NCBI RefSeq assembly: GCF_031979925.1 | Contig: NZ_DALZFB010000001.1 | Location: forward strand, 620,001-684,000 | Reading direction: 5' to 3' | Source of the DNA: Pseudescherichia sp031979925 | Lineage (GTDB): Bacteria; Pseudomonadota; Gammaproteobacteria; Enterobacterales; Enterobacteriaceae | DNA: 64,000 nucleotides | Shown: positions 16,172-24,164 of the stretch, piece after piece | How the letters are laid out: each line of letters begins with the position of its first letter | How positions within the stretch are numbered: the stretch's first letter is position 1 | Translations under genes and position numbers: made by a program | The notes under the pieces: model-generated | Told to the model about the DNA's origin: nothing | Seen by the model: the letters and a program-made list of their open reading frames with translations, nothing else | The model's database searches: none

Positions 16172-16563
16172 GACGTCAGCAGAAACGTTTCATGAAGATG
16201 GCGCCAGCGGACCGTGCCATCCTGCTCTGATTCAAATACCACGGTTGAGAAACGTAACGTCGCGCTTTGACCGGGCAACTGCTGACGCTCCTGATAGGTC
16301 ACGGTTGCGCCATCCACACTCTCTGCAACCAGCTGCATATTCTCAATATTGATGTGCAGTCCTTTCTTCGCACCGCGCTGGGTACGGAAGAAAGAGGCGA
16401 GCGCGGTGAAATCAAGCATGGCTCCCCCGGGCGTAACCATTGAGTACGCAGGTCTGAAACGCGCTAACAGCGTTTCGCATACCTCGGTTGCAGCGGTTTC
16501 ATCGCCCAGCCAGTGACTTATCAGCACGTGGGCATCAATAACTTCCTGAAAATAGCGGTTCAT
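16168..16563 (-). CDS. NTF2-like (DUF4440/SnoaL-type) protein
   Basis: A 131-residue protein with an NTF2-like cone fold suggested by length and pattern: an N-terminal helix (FQEVIDAHVLISHWLGD), a middle segment MVTPGGAMLDFTALASFFRTQRG, and C-terminal strands with TLRFSTVVFE and WRHLHETFLL. Such proteins include small hydrolases, isomerases and binding proteins. Its end overlaps the converging acetyltransferase by four bases. No function can be assigned. Confidence 0.6.
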   Translation of the reverse strand: MNRYFQEVIDAHVLISHWLGDETAATEVCETLLARFRPAYSMVTPGGAMLDFTALASFFRTQRGAKKGLHINIENMQLVAESVDGATVTYQERQQLPGQSATLRFSTVVFESEQDGTVRWRHLHETFLLTS

Positions 16564-16617
16564 TTCTTCTCCTTATTAAAGGGTGCTCTATCCCTGTATC
16601 CGTTTATACCATATGTA

Positions 16618-16650
16618 ATGCCGGGCAGCGCTACGCTTGCCCAGCCTACA
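16618..16650. repeat. Single REP-like element
   Basis: ATGCCGGGCAGCGCTACGCT followed by TGCCCAGCCTACA matches the enterobacterial REP consensus of a GC-rich imperfect palindrome. It lies in the gap between the NTF2-like and aldo/keto reductase genes. Confidence 0.65.
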
Positions 16651-16668
16651 AAGCTGGGCAACAGGTAA

Positions 16669-17736
16669 CTAGCGCCCCCTGACAACCGCCCCGCCGGTGA
16701 TCAGCTGCTGCGCCATTGGCCGGGAAATAAAGCGCGCCGGGAAGATCGGTTCTACTGCACTGGCCTCCTCCAGACGCTGGAGTTGCTCATCGGTGAGTAC
16801 AATCTCCAGCGCAGCAAAGTTGTTCTCAGCCTGAGCGAGAGTCCGCGCCCCGAGAATGGTGGACGCGACGGCGGCGTTACGTAGCGTCCATGCCAGCGCA
16901 ACCTGGGACGATGTCGCCCCGGTCTCGTGGGCGATGCTGCTGACCACCTCTGCAATAGCCAGCGCTCGCTCGTTCAGATGGCCGGTCGACGCAATAATCC
17001 CTTTACGCGTGGAAGCAACATCGGCACCGTTCTCATCAGAAAGATCGGCCCGACTGTATTTCCCAGTGAGGATCCCACCGCCAAGGGGCGACCACGGCAG
17101 GACACCCAGTCCCATCGCCTGCGCCATCGGGATCAGCTCATGCTCTACCGTGCGTTCAACCAGGCTGTACTCAATCTGCAATGCGACGAAAGGCGACCAT
17201 CCGCGTAGGTCGGCCAGGGTCTGCATCTGGGCTATACGCCATGCGGGCGTGTTACAGATACCGAGGTAGAGAATTTTGCCATCGCGAACGAGATCGTCGA
17301 GCGCGCGCATCACCTCTTCCGGCGAGGTGGTAAAATCCCAGGCGTGCAGATAGAGCAGATCGATGCGGTCCGTATCAAGCTGTCGCAGGCTGGTTTCGAC
17401 GGAACGGACAAGATTGTAACGGTGGTTTCCCCCCGCATTGGGGTTACCCGCCTCCCGTGACATAGTGAACTTGGTGGCCAGCACGATGCGATCGCGCTTC
17501 GCCTTGATCATCTGTCCAAGGATCTTCTCTGCGCTGCCGTTGGTATAGTTGACCGCAGTGTCGATAAAGTTGCCGCCGCGTTCAACATAGGCATCAAAAA
17601 TGCGTTGCGCTTCCGCGTCATCCGCACCCCATCCCCAGTCCGAGCCAAAGGTCATGGTGCCCAGCGAAAGGGGTGAAACACGTAATCCGGAACGGCCAAG
17701 TAAGCGGTAGTGGTCAAGCGCCTGTGGTGTCGTCAT
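16669..17736 (-). CDS. Aldo/keto reductase
   Basis: From the ATG at 17734-17736, after GGAGA, the protein is 355 residues, the normal (beta/alpha)8 barrel size. The catalytic tetrad is visible: Asp and Tyr in FIDTAVNYTNG, Lys in VLATKFTM and His in LLYLHAWD. The C-terminal cofactor segment includes STILGARTLAQAENN, typical for NADPH-dependent members. The family reduces aldehydes and ketones or detoxifies reactive carbonyls. It is divergent from an AraC-type regulator that probably activates it, an arrangement like yqhC and yqhD/dkgA. Confidence 0.9.
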   Translation of the reverse strand: MTTPQALDHYRLLGRSGLRVSPLSLGTMTFGSDWGWGADDAEAQRIFDAYVERGGNFIDTAVNYTNGSAEKILGQMIKAKRDRIVLATKFTMSREAGNPNAGGNHRYNLVRSVETSLRQLDTDRIDLLYLHAWDFTTSPEEVMRALDDLVRDGKILYLGICNTPAWRIAQMQTLADLRGWSPFVALQIEYSLVERTVEHELIPMAQAMGLGVLPWSPLGGGILTGKYSRADLSDENGADVASTRKGIIASTGHLNERALAIAEVVSSIAHETGATSSQVALAWTLRNAAVASTILGARTLAQAENNFAALEIVLTDEQLQRLEEASAVEPIFPARFISRPMAQQLITGGAVVRGR

Positions 17737-17891
17737 GATGTCCAATCTCCTAAAAGTGTTGATTGCGACTATCATCCTCTAACAGAACGCGCTTTACGGG
17801 ATAGATGGGATGTCCGCGATGATTGCACGATCGTCCAGCCTGGGCGATGCTCTCTTTTCGGGGTTGCTATTCAGGGATAACATGCCTGCTT

Positions 17892-18776
17892 ATGAACAGA
17901 CTAAATGCTCTCGTGGAAATTATCGACCGCCATACTCCGGAGGATGGGACCTACCCCAGCACCCTGCCCGGGGTGACGCTGATACGGGCGTCTTCACCGA
18001 CCATGCCGATGCCGGTGATCTATACCCCAACGCTCTGCCTCGTTGCGCAGGGGACTAAAGAGGCGCGTCTCGGGGAGACAACCTACCGTTACAATGCTGA
18101 AAACTATCTGATCGCCTCGGTCGAGCTGCCGGTCATGGGCTCGGTCATTGAGGCTACAGAGGAGCGCCCTTACCTCTGTCTGCAGCTCGATCTTGATATG
18201 GCCGAGCTGTCAGAGCTGGCTATCTGTTATCCTGATCCGTTAACCGAAACGCAGGATCCGCCCACTGGCATTATGTTAAATAAGACGACACCAGAGCTGC
18301 TCGATGCTGCCGTACGTCTTGCCAGCCTGCTGGATACGCCGCACGATATTGATGCCCTCGCCCCGCTTACCCTCCGTGAAATTCTTTACCGCCTGCTGAC
18401 GGGGCCACAGGGTAATATTATCCGCCATATGGCCCAGGCCGAGAGTCGGCTTAATCAGATTGCCCGGGCGATTATCTGGATCAGGACGCACTTCCGTGAA
18501 GCGTGCCGCATCGAGCAGGCAGCCAGCGTTGCCGGAATGAGCCGCTCAACGTTCCATCATCATTTCAAGGCTGTCACTACCATGAGCCCTATTGCGTTCC
18601 GCACCCATCTGCGCATGCAGGAGGCACGAAGGCTGATGGTGAGCGATGCGGTAGATGCAGCCAGCGCGGGGTTTCACGTCGGGTATGAGAGTCCGTCCCA
18701 GTTCAGCCGTGACTACGTGCGCATCTTCGGTGTGTCACCCGCCAGGCATGCCAGCCAGTTACGCAAGCTCTCATGA
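17892..18776 (+). CDS. AraC family transcriptional regulator
   Basis: Starting at MNRLNALVEIIDRH (ATG 17892) the product is 294 residues. The N-terminal half is the AraC_N-type cupin domain (IYTPTLCLVAQGTKEARLG) found in YqhC-like regulators. The C-terminal domain has the two helix-turn-helix units EQAASVAGMSRSTFHHHFK and DAASAGFHVGYESPSQFSRDY. Regulators of this group activate neighbouring aldo/keto reductase or alcohol dehydrogenase genes in response to aldehydes. Its position beside a divergent aldo/keto reductase supports that role. The ribosome site is weak; an in-frame ATG at 17823 is an alternative. Confidence 0.85.
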   Translation: MNRLNALVEIIDRHTPEDGTYPSTLPGVTLIRASSPTMPMPVIYTPTLCLVAQGTKEARLGETTYRYNAENYLIASVELPVMGSVIEATEERPYLCLQLDLDMAELSELAICYPDPLTETQDPPTGIMLNKTTPELLDAAVRLASLLDTPHDIDALAPLTLREILYRLLTGPQGNIIRHMAQAESRLNQIARAIIWIRTHFREACRIEQAASVAGMSRSTFHHHFKAVTTMSPIAFRTHLRMQEARRLMVSDAVDAASAGFHVGYESPSQFSRDYVRIFGVSPARHASQLRKLS

Positions 18777-18824
18777 ATAAGCTGTAGAAGAGAAACGCCG
18801 GGATTATTCCCGGCGTTGGGGTCG

Positions 18825-19124
18825 TTAACCGCGGGGGCTGTTGTGCCAGTGCTGCTCGCAACGCTCTTTAGCCTCGGTAACCAGGTCGCGCAGATCCGGT
18901 AGCGGATCGCCGGAGCCATAGTCCAGGGTGTTGGTGGCCTCTTCCTGCTCCTCTTTCGCGGCAAAGCTCAGAGTCTCATCCAGCTTTTGCCAGCTGCCGT
19001 CCCGCTGCTGGTATATCAACGCATAGGTTGGCGTCTTCTCATCGTCGCCATAAATCTCATATTTTTGCGTAGGTGCACCTTCAGGGCCAAACTGCAGGGT
19101 GTCGATCAGGGTTGAATCAGCCAT
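18825..19124 (-). CDS. Hypothetical protein, 99 residues
   Basis: A real-looking short gene with a strong GAGGAG ribosome site and ATG at 19122-19124. The acidic product begins MADSTLIDTLQFGPEGAP and includes YEIYGDDEKTPTYALIYQQRDGSWQKLDETL and a helical C terminus with DLVTEAKERCEQHW. The beta-rich middle suggests a small globular cytoplasmic protein; no signal or membrane segment is seen. I do not recognise the family. It lies between the convergent AraC gene and the DeoR gene, with no clear operon partner. Confidence 0.7.
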   Translation of the reverse strand: MADSTLIDTLQFGPEGAPTQKYEIYGDDEKTPTYALIYQQRDGSWQKLDETLSFAAKEEQEEATNTLDYGSGDPLPDLRDLVTEAKERCEQHWHNSPRG

Positions 19125-19202
19125 CGTTTTCTCCTCTTTGTTAAGGAGTAAGGTTAGCTTATAAACGGCAAGGCTGCGGGCTTGCCTGTGGAAGCGTCAG
19201 CT

Positions 19203-19958
19203 TCAGGCTTTTACCACGGTTACGCCCTGCGCCTCTATCGCCTTAATCCAGTCGACATGGGTCTCATCCTCTACCACCAGCGTATTGATAAGCGACAGGT
19301 CGCCTATCACAAAGGGCGATGCCGTATTGATCTTCTCCGGTGACGCCAGAACTACCGTTTCGGCGGCTCTGCCGGAAAATGCACGTTTGATGCACGCTTC
19401 CTCATAATCACCGGTGGTTAAACCTGCTTCCGGGTGAATACCGGTCACACCCATAAAGAACAGATCGGCATGGATATTACTTATGCCCTCGATTGTGGCA
19501 GCACCAACGGTGACAATGGAGTGCTTATAGAGACGTCCGCCAATCAGGATGACCTCAATGGCCGGATGGGCCGCCAGTCCCAGGGCGATGCTCGGGCTGT
19601 GGGTGACCACGGTAATGCGCAGGTCCGCAGGCAGCAGCGTAATCAGCTCAGACGTTGTGGTTCCACCATCAATAATCACCACCTGCCCGTCGGAAATCAG
19701 CTCGACGCCTTTGCGGGCAACACGCTGTTTAGCGTCTATTTTTAGCGATTTTCGCTCTGAAAATGTGGCGGCGGCCGATGACGATGGCAGCGCGCCGCCG
19801 TGTACCCGTTGCAAATACCCTTCTGCCGCAAGCTCGCGTAAGTCACGACGAATCGTATCCTCCGATACGTCAAAATGGGCGCTCAAATCTTTTGACAGGA
19901 CCTGGCCCTCGGCGGCAAGTTTTTCAAGTATCAATTGTTTGCGTTGACTGGTAAGCAT
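19203..19958 (-). CDS. DeoR family transcriptional regulator
   Basis: A 251-residue DeoR/GlpR-type regulator. The N terminus MLTSQRKQLILEKL leads to the helix-turn-helix LSKDLSAHFDVSEDTIRRDLREL and the signature VHGGALPSS. The C-terminal sensor domain has DGGTTTSELITLLP and GGRLYKHSIVTVGAAT, the sugar-phosphate-isomerase-like effector site. These regulators usually respond to phosphorylated sugars or nucleosides. It is divergent from the NudK-like gene across an 85-base gap with two direct repeats. Its target may be that gene and itself. Confidence 0.9.
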   Translation of the reverse strand: MLTSQRKQLILEKLAAEGQVLSKDLSAHFDVSEDTIRRDLRELAAEGYLQRVHGGALPSSSAAATFSERKSLKIDAKQRVARKGVELISDGQVVIIDGGTTTSELITLLPADLRITVVTHSPSIALGLAAHPAIEVILIGGRLYKHSIVTVGAATIEGISNIHADLFFMGVTGIHPEAGLTTGDYEEACIKRAFSGRAAETVVLASPEKINTASPFVIGDLSLINTLVVEDETHVDWIKAIEAQGVTVVKA

Positions 19959-19973
19959 AAGGTTCTCTGTATT

Positions 19974-20000
19974 TGCACGAAACGTCTTGAACGTGCACGA
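19974..20000. promoter_or_regulatory. Direct repeats, candidate DeoR-type operator
   Basis: TGCACGA occurs at 19974-19980 and again at 19994-20000, exactly 20 bases apart, in the gap between the DeoR gene and the NudK-like gene. TGCACG and CGTGCA also give local inverted symmetry. Paired sites on one DNA face fit DeoR-family binding. Confidence 0.45.
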
Positions 20001-20043
20001 TATTGCTGTTTATGATGGCTACTCTACGTATTGGAGCGCTATC

Positions 20044-20628
20044 ATGCAATCAAAACATGCAGAAGTACGTATCATCAACAGCCAGGTCCTTTCCGATAAC
20101 TGGTACACGTTAAAAAAATATACCTTTGCGCTACAGCGCCAGAATGGCAACTGGCAGCAGCAAAACCGTGAGGTCTATGACCGGGGCAACGGTGCCACTA
20201 TCCTGCTCTATAACCGCCAAAGACGGACGGTGATCCTTACCCGTCAGTTCCGCTTTCCCGTCTATGTGAATGGGCATAACGGCTTGCTGATCGAAGCGGC
20301 CGCTGGCCTGCTGGACAACATGGATCCAGAAAACCGCATCAAAGCCGAGGCGGAAGAAGAGACAGGGTTTAGCGTTTCGCACGTTGAGAAGGTATTCGAA
20401 GCCTATATGAGTCCCGGCTCCGTGACGGAGAAACTCTACTTCTATATCGCCGAGTACCAGGCCGACGATCGTACCGGCGCTGGTGGCGGTATCGAAGCTG
20501 AAGGCGAAGATATTGAAGTACTGGAAATGACGCTTGATGAGGCATTAGCCGCTATTGAAAGCGGCCTTATCGTTGATGGTAAAACCATTATGCTGCTCTA
20601 TAACGTTGCCCTGAAGGGGATTTTATAA
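20044..20628 (+). CDS. NudK-like Nudix hydrolase (GDP-mannose pyrophosphatase type)
   Basis: From the ATG at 20044, with TTGGAG upstream, 194 residues, matching NudK length. Strong family blocks are LSDNWYTLKKYTFAL, REVYDRGNGATILLYN, LTRQFRFPVYVNG and YMSPGSVTEKLYFYIAEY, and the Nudix box runs from AGLLDN to EAEEETGF with the metal-binding EE pair kept. E. coli NudK hydrolyses GDP-mannose to GMP and mannose 1-phosphate. Divergence from the E. coli sequence suggests a paralogue or a shifted sugar-nucleotide preference. The 3' end overlaps the converging acetyltransferase by six bases. Confidence 0.82.
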   Translation: MQSKHAEVRIINSQVLSDNWYTLKKYTFALQRQNGNWQQQNREVYDRGNGATILLYNRQRRTVILTRQFRFPVYVNGHNGLLIEAAAGLLDNMDPENRIKAEAEEETGFSVSHVEKVFEAYMSPGSVTEKLYFYIAEYQADDRTGAGGGIEAEGEDIEVLEMTLDEALAAIESGLIVDGKTIMLLYNVALKGIL

Positions 20629-21078
20629 GGTCTTATACATAAATACGCTCAGCGGATCCTCAATATAGGGAGGGAATGGATCGCACCGCTGATATCCGCA
20701 GCGTTGGTATAGCGTAATCGCAGGCTGCTGATGAATGCCCGTCTCAAGCCGAAGAACATGACAGGCAGATTCAGCAGCAAGCGTCTCCAGGCTGGCCACA
20801 ATCCGCTCACCTATTCTGTTGCCCCGATACTGCGGGCGAATATAGACGCGCTTGATCTCCGCAGCATTGTCCCCCTGCAGAAAAATCGCGCCGCAGCCAA
20901 TAGCGTTACCCTCACCGTCACGCACGATAATGCAGCGAATATCCTCTTCTTTAACCGTAGAAAAATCGAGACAGTGATTACTCTCGGCAGGATAAAGCGT
21001 ACTTTGAAATGCATCCAGCTCGCCGACTAATATAGCTAACTCTTCTGAATCCTTTTCAATTTCTATCACATCAAACAT
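20623..21078 (-). CDS. GNAT family N-acetyltransferase
   Basis: A 151-residue acetyltransferase beginning MFDVIEIEKDSEEL. The acetyl-CoA motif is IKRVYIRPQYRGNRIGERIVASLE, followed by LRLETGIHQQPAITLYQRCGYQRCDPFPPY, a C-terminal segment typical of a common enterobacterial GNAT group. The substrate is unknown. It converges on and slightly overlaps the NudK-like gene; its promoter side faces the next rightward acetyltransferase gene. Confidence 0.85.
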   Translation of the reverse strand: MFDVIEIEKDSEELAILVGELDAFQSTLYPAESNHCLDFSTVKEEDIRCIIVRDGEGNAIGCGAIFLQGDNAAEIKRVYIRPQYRGNRIGERIVASLETLAAESACHVLRLETGIHQQPAITLYQRCGYQRCDPFPPYIEDPLSVFMYKTL

Positions 21079-21223
21079 TTTTCTTATGACCTCTTTTTCT
21101 TTAAATTTTATGAAGTTATATCACTCCTGTTTCTGAAAAATAAAGCTCATATTCACTTTGAAAGCATGTCGTCCTTTTGGGATGATGGGTTCAATAATAA
21201 TTCTTAAATGCTCTGGAGAGAAA

Positions 21224-21841
21224 ATGAAAGACAACTCACGTGCCGTTCCTGCCGGATACTCCAACATCGCGCCAGGCTATATCGCTTCGGTCGTCACCTG
21301 CCTTGAAATGCGTGAGAAGCCCGTCGGCGCTCCGGTCCCTCTGCCGGAAGGGTTTTCGCTGCAGCCGTTAGCGGATCGCAATCCTGACGCTTACCGCAAT
21401 TTGTTTCGCAAGGTGGGCGCGAACTGGCTCTGGTTTTCACGTCTCATCATGAGCGATGAGACGCTTATTAGCGTGCTGCAAAATTCCAGGCGGGAGATCT
21501 ACGTTATCCGTCATAACAGCGAGGATGCGGGACTGATGGAGCTGGACTTCAGCGAACCTGGTGAAGTTGAACTGGTCTTTCTCGGACTGACGTCGGACGT
21601 CACCGGTAAGGGTATTGGCCGGGCGGTAATGAGCGCGGCAACGGAGCTGGCCTGGGCAAAGCCTGTGAGGCGTTTCTGGGTACATACCTGCACCTTCGAT
21701 CACCCTTCCGCGCTTGGGTTCTATATTCGTTCTGGTTTCGAACCTTACGAACGGCGAGTAGAGGTGCAGGCCGACCCGCGCCTCAGCGGCCATTTGCCGC
21801 TGGACGCTGCGCCACATGTGCCTATTATTGCTGCCCGCTGA
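21224..21841 (+). CDS. GNAT family N-acetyltransferase
   Basis: From the ATG at 21224, after GGAGAG, 205 residues. The acetyl-CoA site is VFLGLTSDVTGKGIGRAVMSAATELAW, and the C terminus includes FWVHTCTFDHPSALGFYIRSGFEPYERRVEV, a recognisable GNAT layout (TCTFDHPSAL...FY...GF). The N-terminal 60 residues are an extension without clear homology. It lies just before the converging PACE pump gene, three bases apart at the stops. No substrate can be named. Confidence 0.82.
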   Translation: MKDNSRAVPAGYSNIAPGYIASVVTCLEMREKPVGAPVPLPEGFSLQPLADRNPDAYRNLFRKVGANWLWFSRLIMSDETLISVLQNSRREIYVIRHNSEDAGLMELDFSEPGEVELVFLGLTSDVTGKGIGRAVMSAATELAWAKPVRRFWVHTCTFDHPSALGFYIRSGFEPYERRVEVQADPRLSGHLPLDAAPHVPIIAAR

Positions 21842-21844
21842 CGC

Positions 21845-22276
21845 TTAGATAGCCGGAACGGGCTCGCGCAGGAACACGCGATCAAAAAGCCAGGTGAACA
21901 CAAAGGCATAGACAAAGAAGAAGGTAAGCAGGCCAACTTCCATCATGAAAGCCTTAATAATGCCGACGTTATAGAACCACATAAAGAACGGCACGATCAG
22001 GATAATAAACATCGCTTCGAAAAGCGTGGTGTGCACGATCCTGATGAGAAGCGTGCGTTTCTGGATGTTGTTCTTTCTTTCCCAGCGCTCAAACAGGGTG
22101 TTGTAAATGTAGTTCCAGACGACGGCCACAACGGAGGTGGTCACTGCCACCGGCAGAGAGCTTGCCACGTCACCGTCGCTCATGCCTGACAGTAGCAGTG
22201 AGGAGAAGAAGATGGCGATCAGCTCAAAGAGAGCGACATAGGTGAGCCGGCGGGGAACCGGTTTGAGATAGAACAT
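21845..22276 (-). CDS. PACE family efflux transporter
   Basis: From the ATG at 22274-22276, with TGAGGT upstream, 143 residues with four membrane segments in two BTP repeats, typical of the proteobacterial antimicrobial compound efflux (AceI-like) family. Characteristic residues are RRLTYVALFELIAI with the conserved Glu in helix 1, VVWNYIYNTLFERWE, HTTLFEAMFIILIVPFF and FFFVYAFVFTWLFDRVF. Family members export chlorhexidine, proflavine and short-chain diamines by proton antiport. It is divergent from a TetR-type regulator with a palindromic site between. Confidence 0.88.
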   Translation of the reverse strand: MFYLKPVPRRLTYVALFELIAIFFSSLLLSGMSDGDVASSLPVAVTTSVVAVVWNYIYNTLFERWERKNNIQKRTLLIRIVHTTLFEAMFIILIVPFFMWFYNVGIIKAFMMEVGLLTFFFVYAFVFTWLFDRVFLREPVPAI

Positions 22277-22352
22277 TGTAAACCTCATGTGCGATGATAT
22301 GGCTGAAATTGCGTTGATTTCAAACCTGTGATTAACTGGCTGGCAAATTAAC

Positions 22353-22364
22353 ATACGACCGTAT
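22353..22364. promoter_or_regulatory. Candidate TetR operator between PACE pump and regulator
   Basis: ATACG and CGTAT arms flank two central bases, a perfect 12-base palindrome located 19 bases before the TetR start and 76 bases before the PACE start. Confidence 0.5.
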
Positions 22365-22383
22365 TTAAATCAATGTTGGGGAG

Positions 22384-22920
22384 ATGCCCGTGGCACGACC
22401 AAAAACCATAGACCGGGAAAGCCTGCTGGATGCAGCGGAGAACGTGCTGGGCCGCGAGGGTGCTGCCGCCCTGTCGTTTGGCGCTATTGCGACGGAGTCA
22501 GGCATCTCCAAGGCTAGCGTGCAGTCGGTTTTTGGATCGCGGGAGAAGGTTCTGGATGCCCTGCTGGATCGCTGGTTAAAGAAAGAGCAGGATCGTTATC
22601 ACATGCTGCTGCCACCGAATGCCGATGCCAAAGCCCGACTGCTGACCCATATCAGCGCCACCCAGGAAGAGACCTCAGAGGCCGGGATCAGAACGCTGAC
22701 CCTGCTGGCCGCCCAGGCCGGTACGCAAAGCGAAAGCATGGTTAACTGGTATAGAGAGCGGTTCGGCGACCTCACCGCAAATGATGAAGAGTCAAGAAAG
22801 CGCCGGATCGCCTACCTCGCTACCGAAGGGGCGTTCATGATGCGGAACATGGTCGGTTATGAAAGCGAATCGGCGTTCTGGGACGAGGTGTTTAACGATC
22901 TGAAGGCGTTTACAGACTAA
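22384..22920 (+). CDS. TetR family transcriptional regulator
   Basis: A 178-residue regulator. The N-terminal TetR helix-turn-helix is ESLLDAAENVLGREGAAALSFGAIATESGISKASVQSVFGSREKVLDALL; the C-terminal helical half is the usual variable ligand and dimer domain (TetR_C_33-like region). It is divergent from the PACE efflux gene and probably represses it. GGGGAG precedes the ATG closely; the GTG at 22390 (VARPKTIDRE) is an equally plausible start. Confidence 0.85.
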   Translation: MPVARPKTIDRESLLDAAENVLGREGAAALSFGAIATESGISKASVQSVFGSREKVLDALLDRWLKKEQDRYHMLLPPNADAKARLLTHISATQEETSEAGIRTLTLLAAQAGTQSESMVNWYRERFGDLTANDEESRKRRIAYLATEGAFMMRNMVGYESESAFWDEVFNDLKAFTD

Positions 22921-22923
22921 CAC

Positions 22924-22964
22924 GTAGCGGCTTGCCCGGCGGCGCTATGCTTGCACGGGCCTAC
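22924..22964. repeat. REP-like element
   Basis: GTAGCGGCTTGCCCGGCGGC followed by GCTATGCTTGCACGGGCCTAC is an imperfect enterobacterial REP/BIME unit just after the TetR gene. Confidence 0.55.
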
Positions 22965-22967
22965 ATA

Positions 22968-23378
22968 TCAGACCACCTCAACCACTTCAAACTCTTCGGC
23001 AACCAGCTCCATCTCTTCCGAAAAGCCTCCTGCCTGCGTAAAGAAGCGTTGATGCTCCGTGCGCCAGTACGTCAGGCTCAGGTCGCCTTCCCCCTCTTTA
23101 CGGGCAAAATCTTCGTCGACATCGCAGAACCTGACCAGGCGCAGCGATGTGATGCGAATGACGCACACCGGCTCCTGCTGGCCGTTGAGAATAATATGGT
23201 AGCTGCCCACCGCGGGCGGTGCGCTTTCCGACTGGTAAGCCGCTAGCGAGCCGCACGATGCGGTCTTTTTTCCCTTAACGACCAGACCAGCCAGCTCGTT
23301 TGCCAGCTCGGCGCTGTCGCCAATAGACCACGCTAGCGCCTTCGGGTATTTAGCTTTTAATTTTTCAAGCGTGTTCAT
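22968..23378 (-). CDS. ASCH domain-containing protein
   Basis: A 136-residue protein matching the ASCH (PUA-like beta-barrel) group. It starts MNTLEKLKAKYPKALAWSIGD, then has LAGLVVKGKKTASCGSLAAYQ, with the conserved G-x-K-T-A/S-x-x-S pattern, YHIILNGQQEPVCVIRI and FARKEGEGDLSLTYWRTEHQRFF. ASCH proteins are thought to bind RNA or nucleic acid derivatives, and some (YqfB) hydrolyse N4-acetylcytidine. The ribosome site AAGGA lies before ATG 23376-23378. It sits nine bases after the SMR pair on the same strand, so co-transcription is likely. Confidence 0.85.
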   Translation of the reverse strand: MNTLEKLKAKYPKALAWSIGDSAELANELAGLVVKGKKTASCGSLAAYQSESAPPAVGSYHIILNGQQEPVCVIRITSLRLVRFCDVDEDFARKEGEGDLSLTYWRTEHQRFFTQAGGFSEEMELVAEEFEVVEVV

Positions 23379-23387
23379 GATCGATCC

Positions 23388-23708
23388 TTATACCATTTCT
23401 AAGAGCACGATCCCGGCGGCAATCAAAATCAGTCCCAGCCAGGCTTTTGTTGAGAGCGCCTGTCGAAAAATCACCCTCTCGATGAATGCGGTAAGCAGAA
23501 TACCACTCCCACCCCAGGTGGCATAGGCCGTAGCCATATCAATACCCTTCAGGGCCAGGGATAGCGACGTGAATGAAGCAAAAATGCAAAGCAGCCCTGC
23601 CGCGCCCGGCAGTTTCCGTGACATGCCGTCGGAACGTTTGAGGAAAAAATTCGCCACAACCTCCAGAACGATGGCCATCGACAGAGAGAGATAAGGAACC
23701 AGCGTCAT
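23388..23708 (-). CDS. SMR family efflux subunit, MdtI-like
   Basis: A 106-residue four-helix small multidrug resistance protein. The conserved helix 1 Glu is in MAIVLEVVANFFLKRSDG, closely resembling MdtI, and helix 3 has ATAYATWGGSGILLTAF. MdtI and MdtJ form a heteromeric spermidine/drug exporter. The start overlaps the MdtJ-like stop by four bases (ATGA), and GGGGGAG precedes it. E. coli mdtJI lies in a different neighbourhood, so this is a paralogue or a relocated copy. Confidence 0.85.
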   Translation of the reverse strand: MTLVPYLSLSMAIVLEVVANFFLKRSDGMSRKLPGAAGLLCIFASFTSLSLALKGIDMATAYATWGGSGILLTAFIERVIFRQALSTKAWLGLILIAAGIVLLEMV

Positions 23709-24046
23709 ATCTCCCCCTTACTCTCGTTCTCACCGAAGTTGACCAGTATTACCCCGGCGAGCAGCATCAGGATGGCAATAAGCTTAGGCAGCGTGATGTA
23801 CTCATGAAAGAAGAAGCTACCGATAACGGCGACGGCAATCAGCCCCAACGATTCCCAGGTCGCATAGGCGACGGATAGTGATATCTCTTTAAGGGCGAAG
23901 GCCATGCAGGTAAATGAGAGACCAATAGTAAAATACATAAAGATTAATGCGCCCCAGCTATCACTCTCTGCAACCAGCTTCATTATGACTACGCTGACTA
24001 TTTCAGAGACGATAGCAAGGGATAAAAAGAACCAGGACCGTGACAT
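23705..24046 (-). CDS. SMR family efflux subunit, MdtJ-like
   Basis: From the ATG at 24044-24046, after GGAG, 113 residues with four membrane helices. Conserved residues are the helix 1 Glu in LAIVSEIVSVVIMKLV and SVAYATWESLGLIAV in helix 3, as in MdtJ. It is the upstream member of a coupled pair, the same order as in mdtJI and Klebsiella kpnEF. It probably exports polyamines or cationic biocides with its partner. An in-frame start at 24088 lacks a ribosome site. Confidence 0.85.
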   Translation of the reverse strand: MSRSWFFLSLAIVSEIVSVVIMKLVAESDSWGALIFMYFTIGLSFTCMAFALKEISLSVAYATWESLGLIAVAVIGSFFFHEYITLPKLIAILMLLAGVILVNFGENESKGEI

Positions 24047-24164
24047 TTTTGCTCCGCACTTCGGATAAAAATTTGAACCAGCGCTCAAATCAGCCGGGAA
24101 TCCTATTAGCGGGTCTGGGCAAAGTCAATGTATGCTTAACCTTACAGTTGAGAGGAGAAAAACG

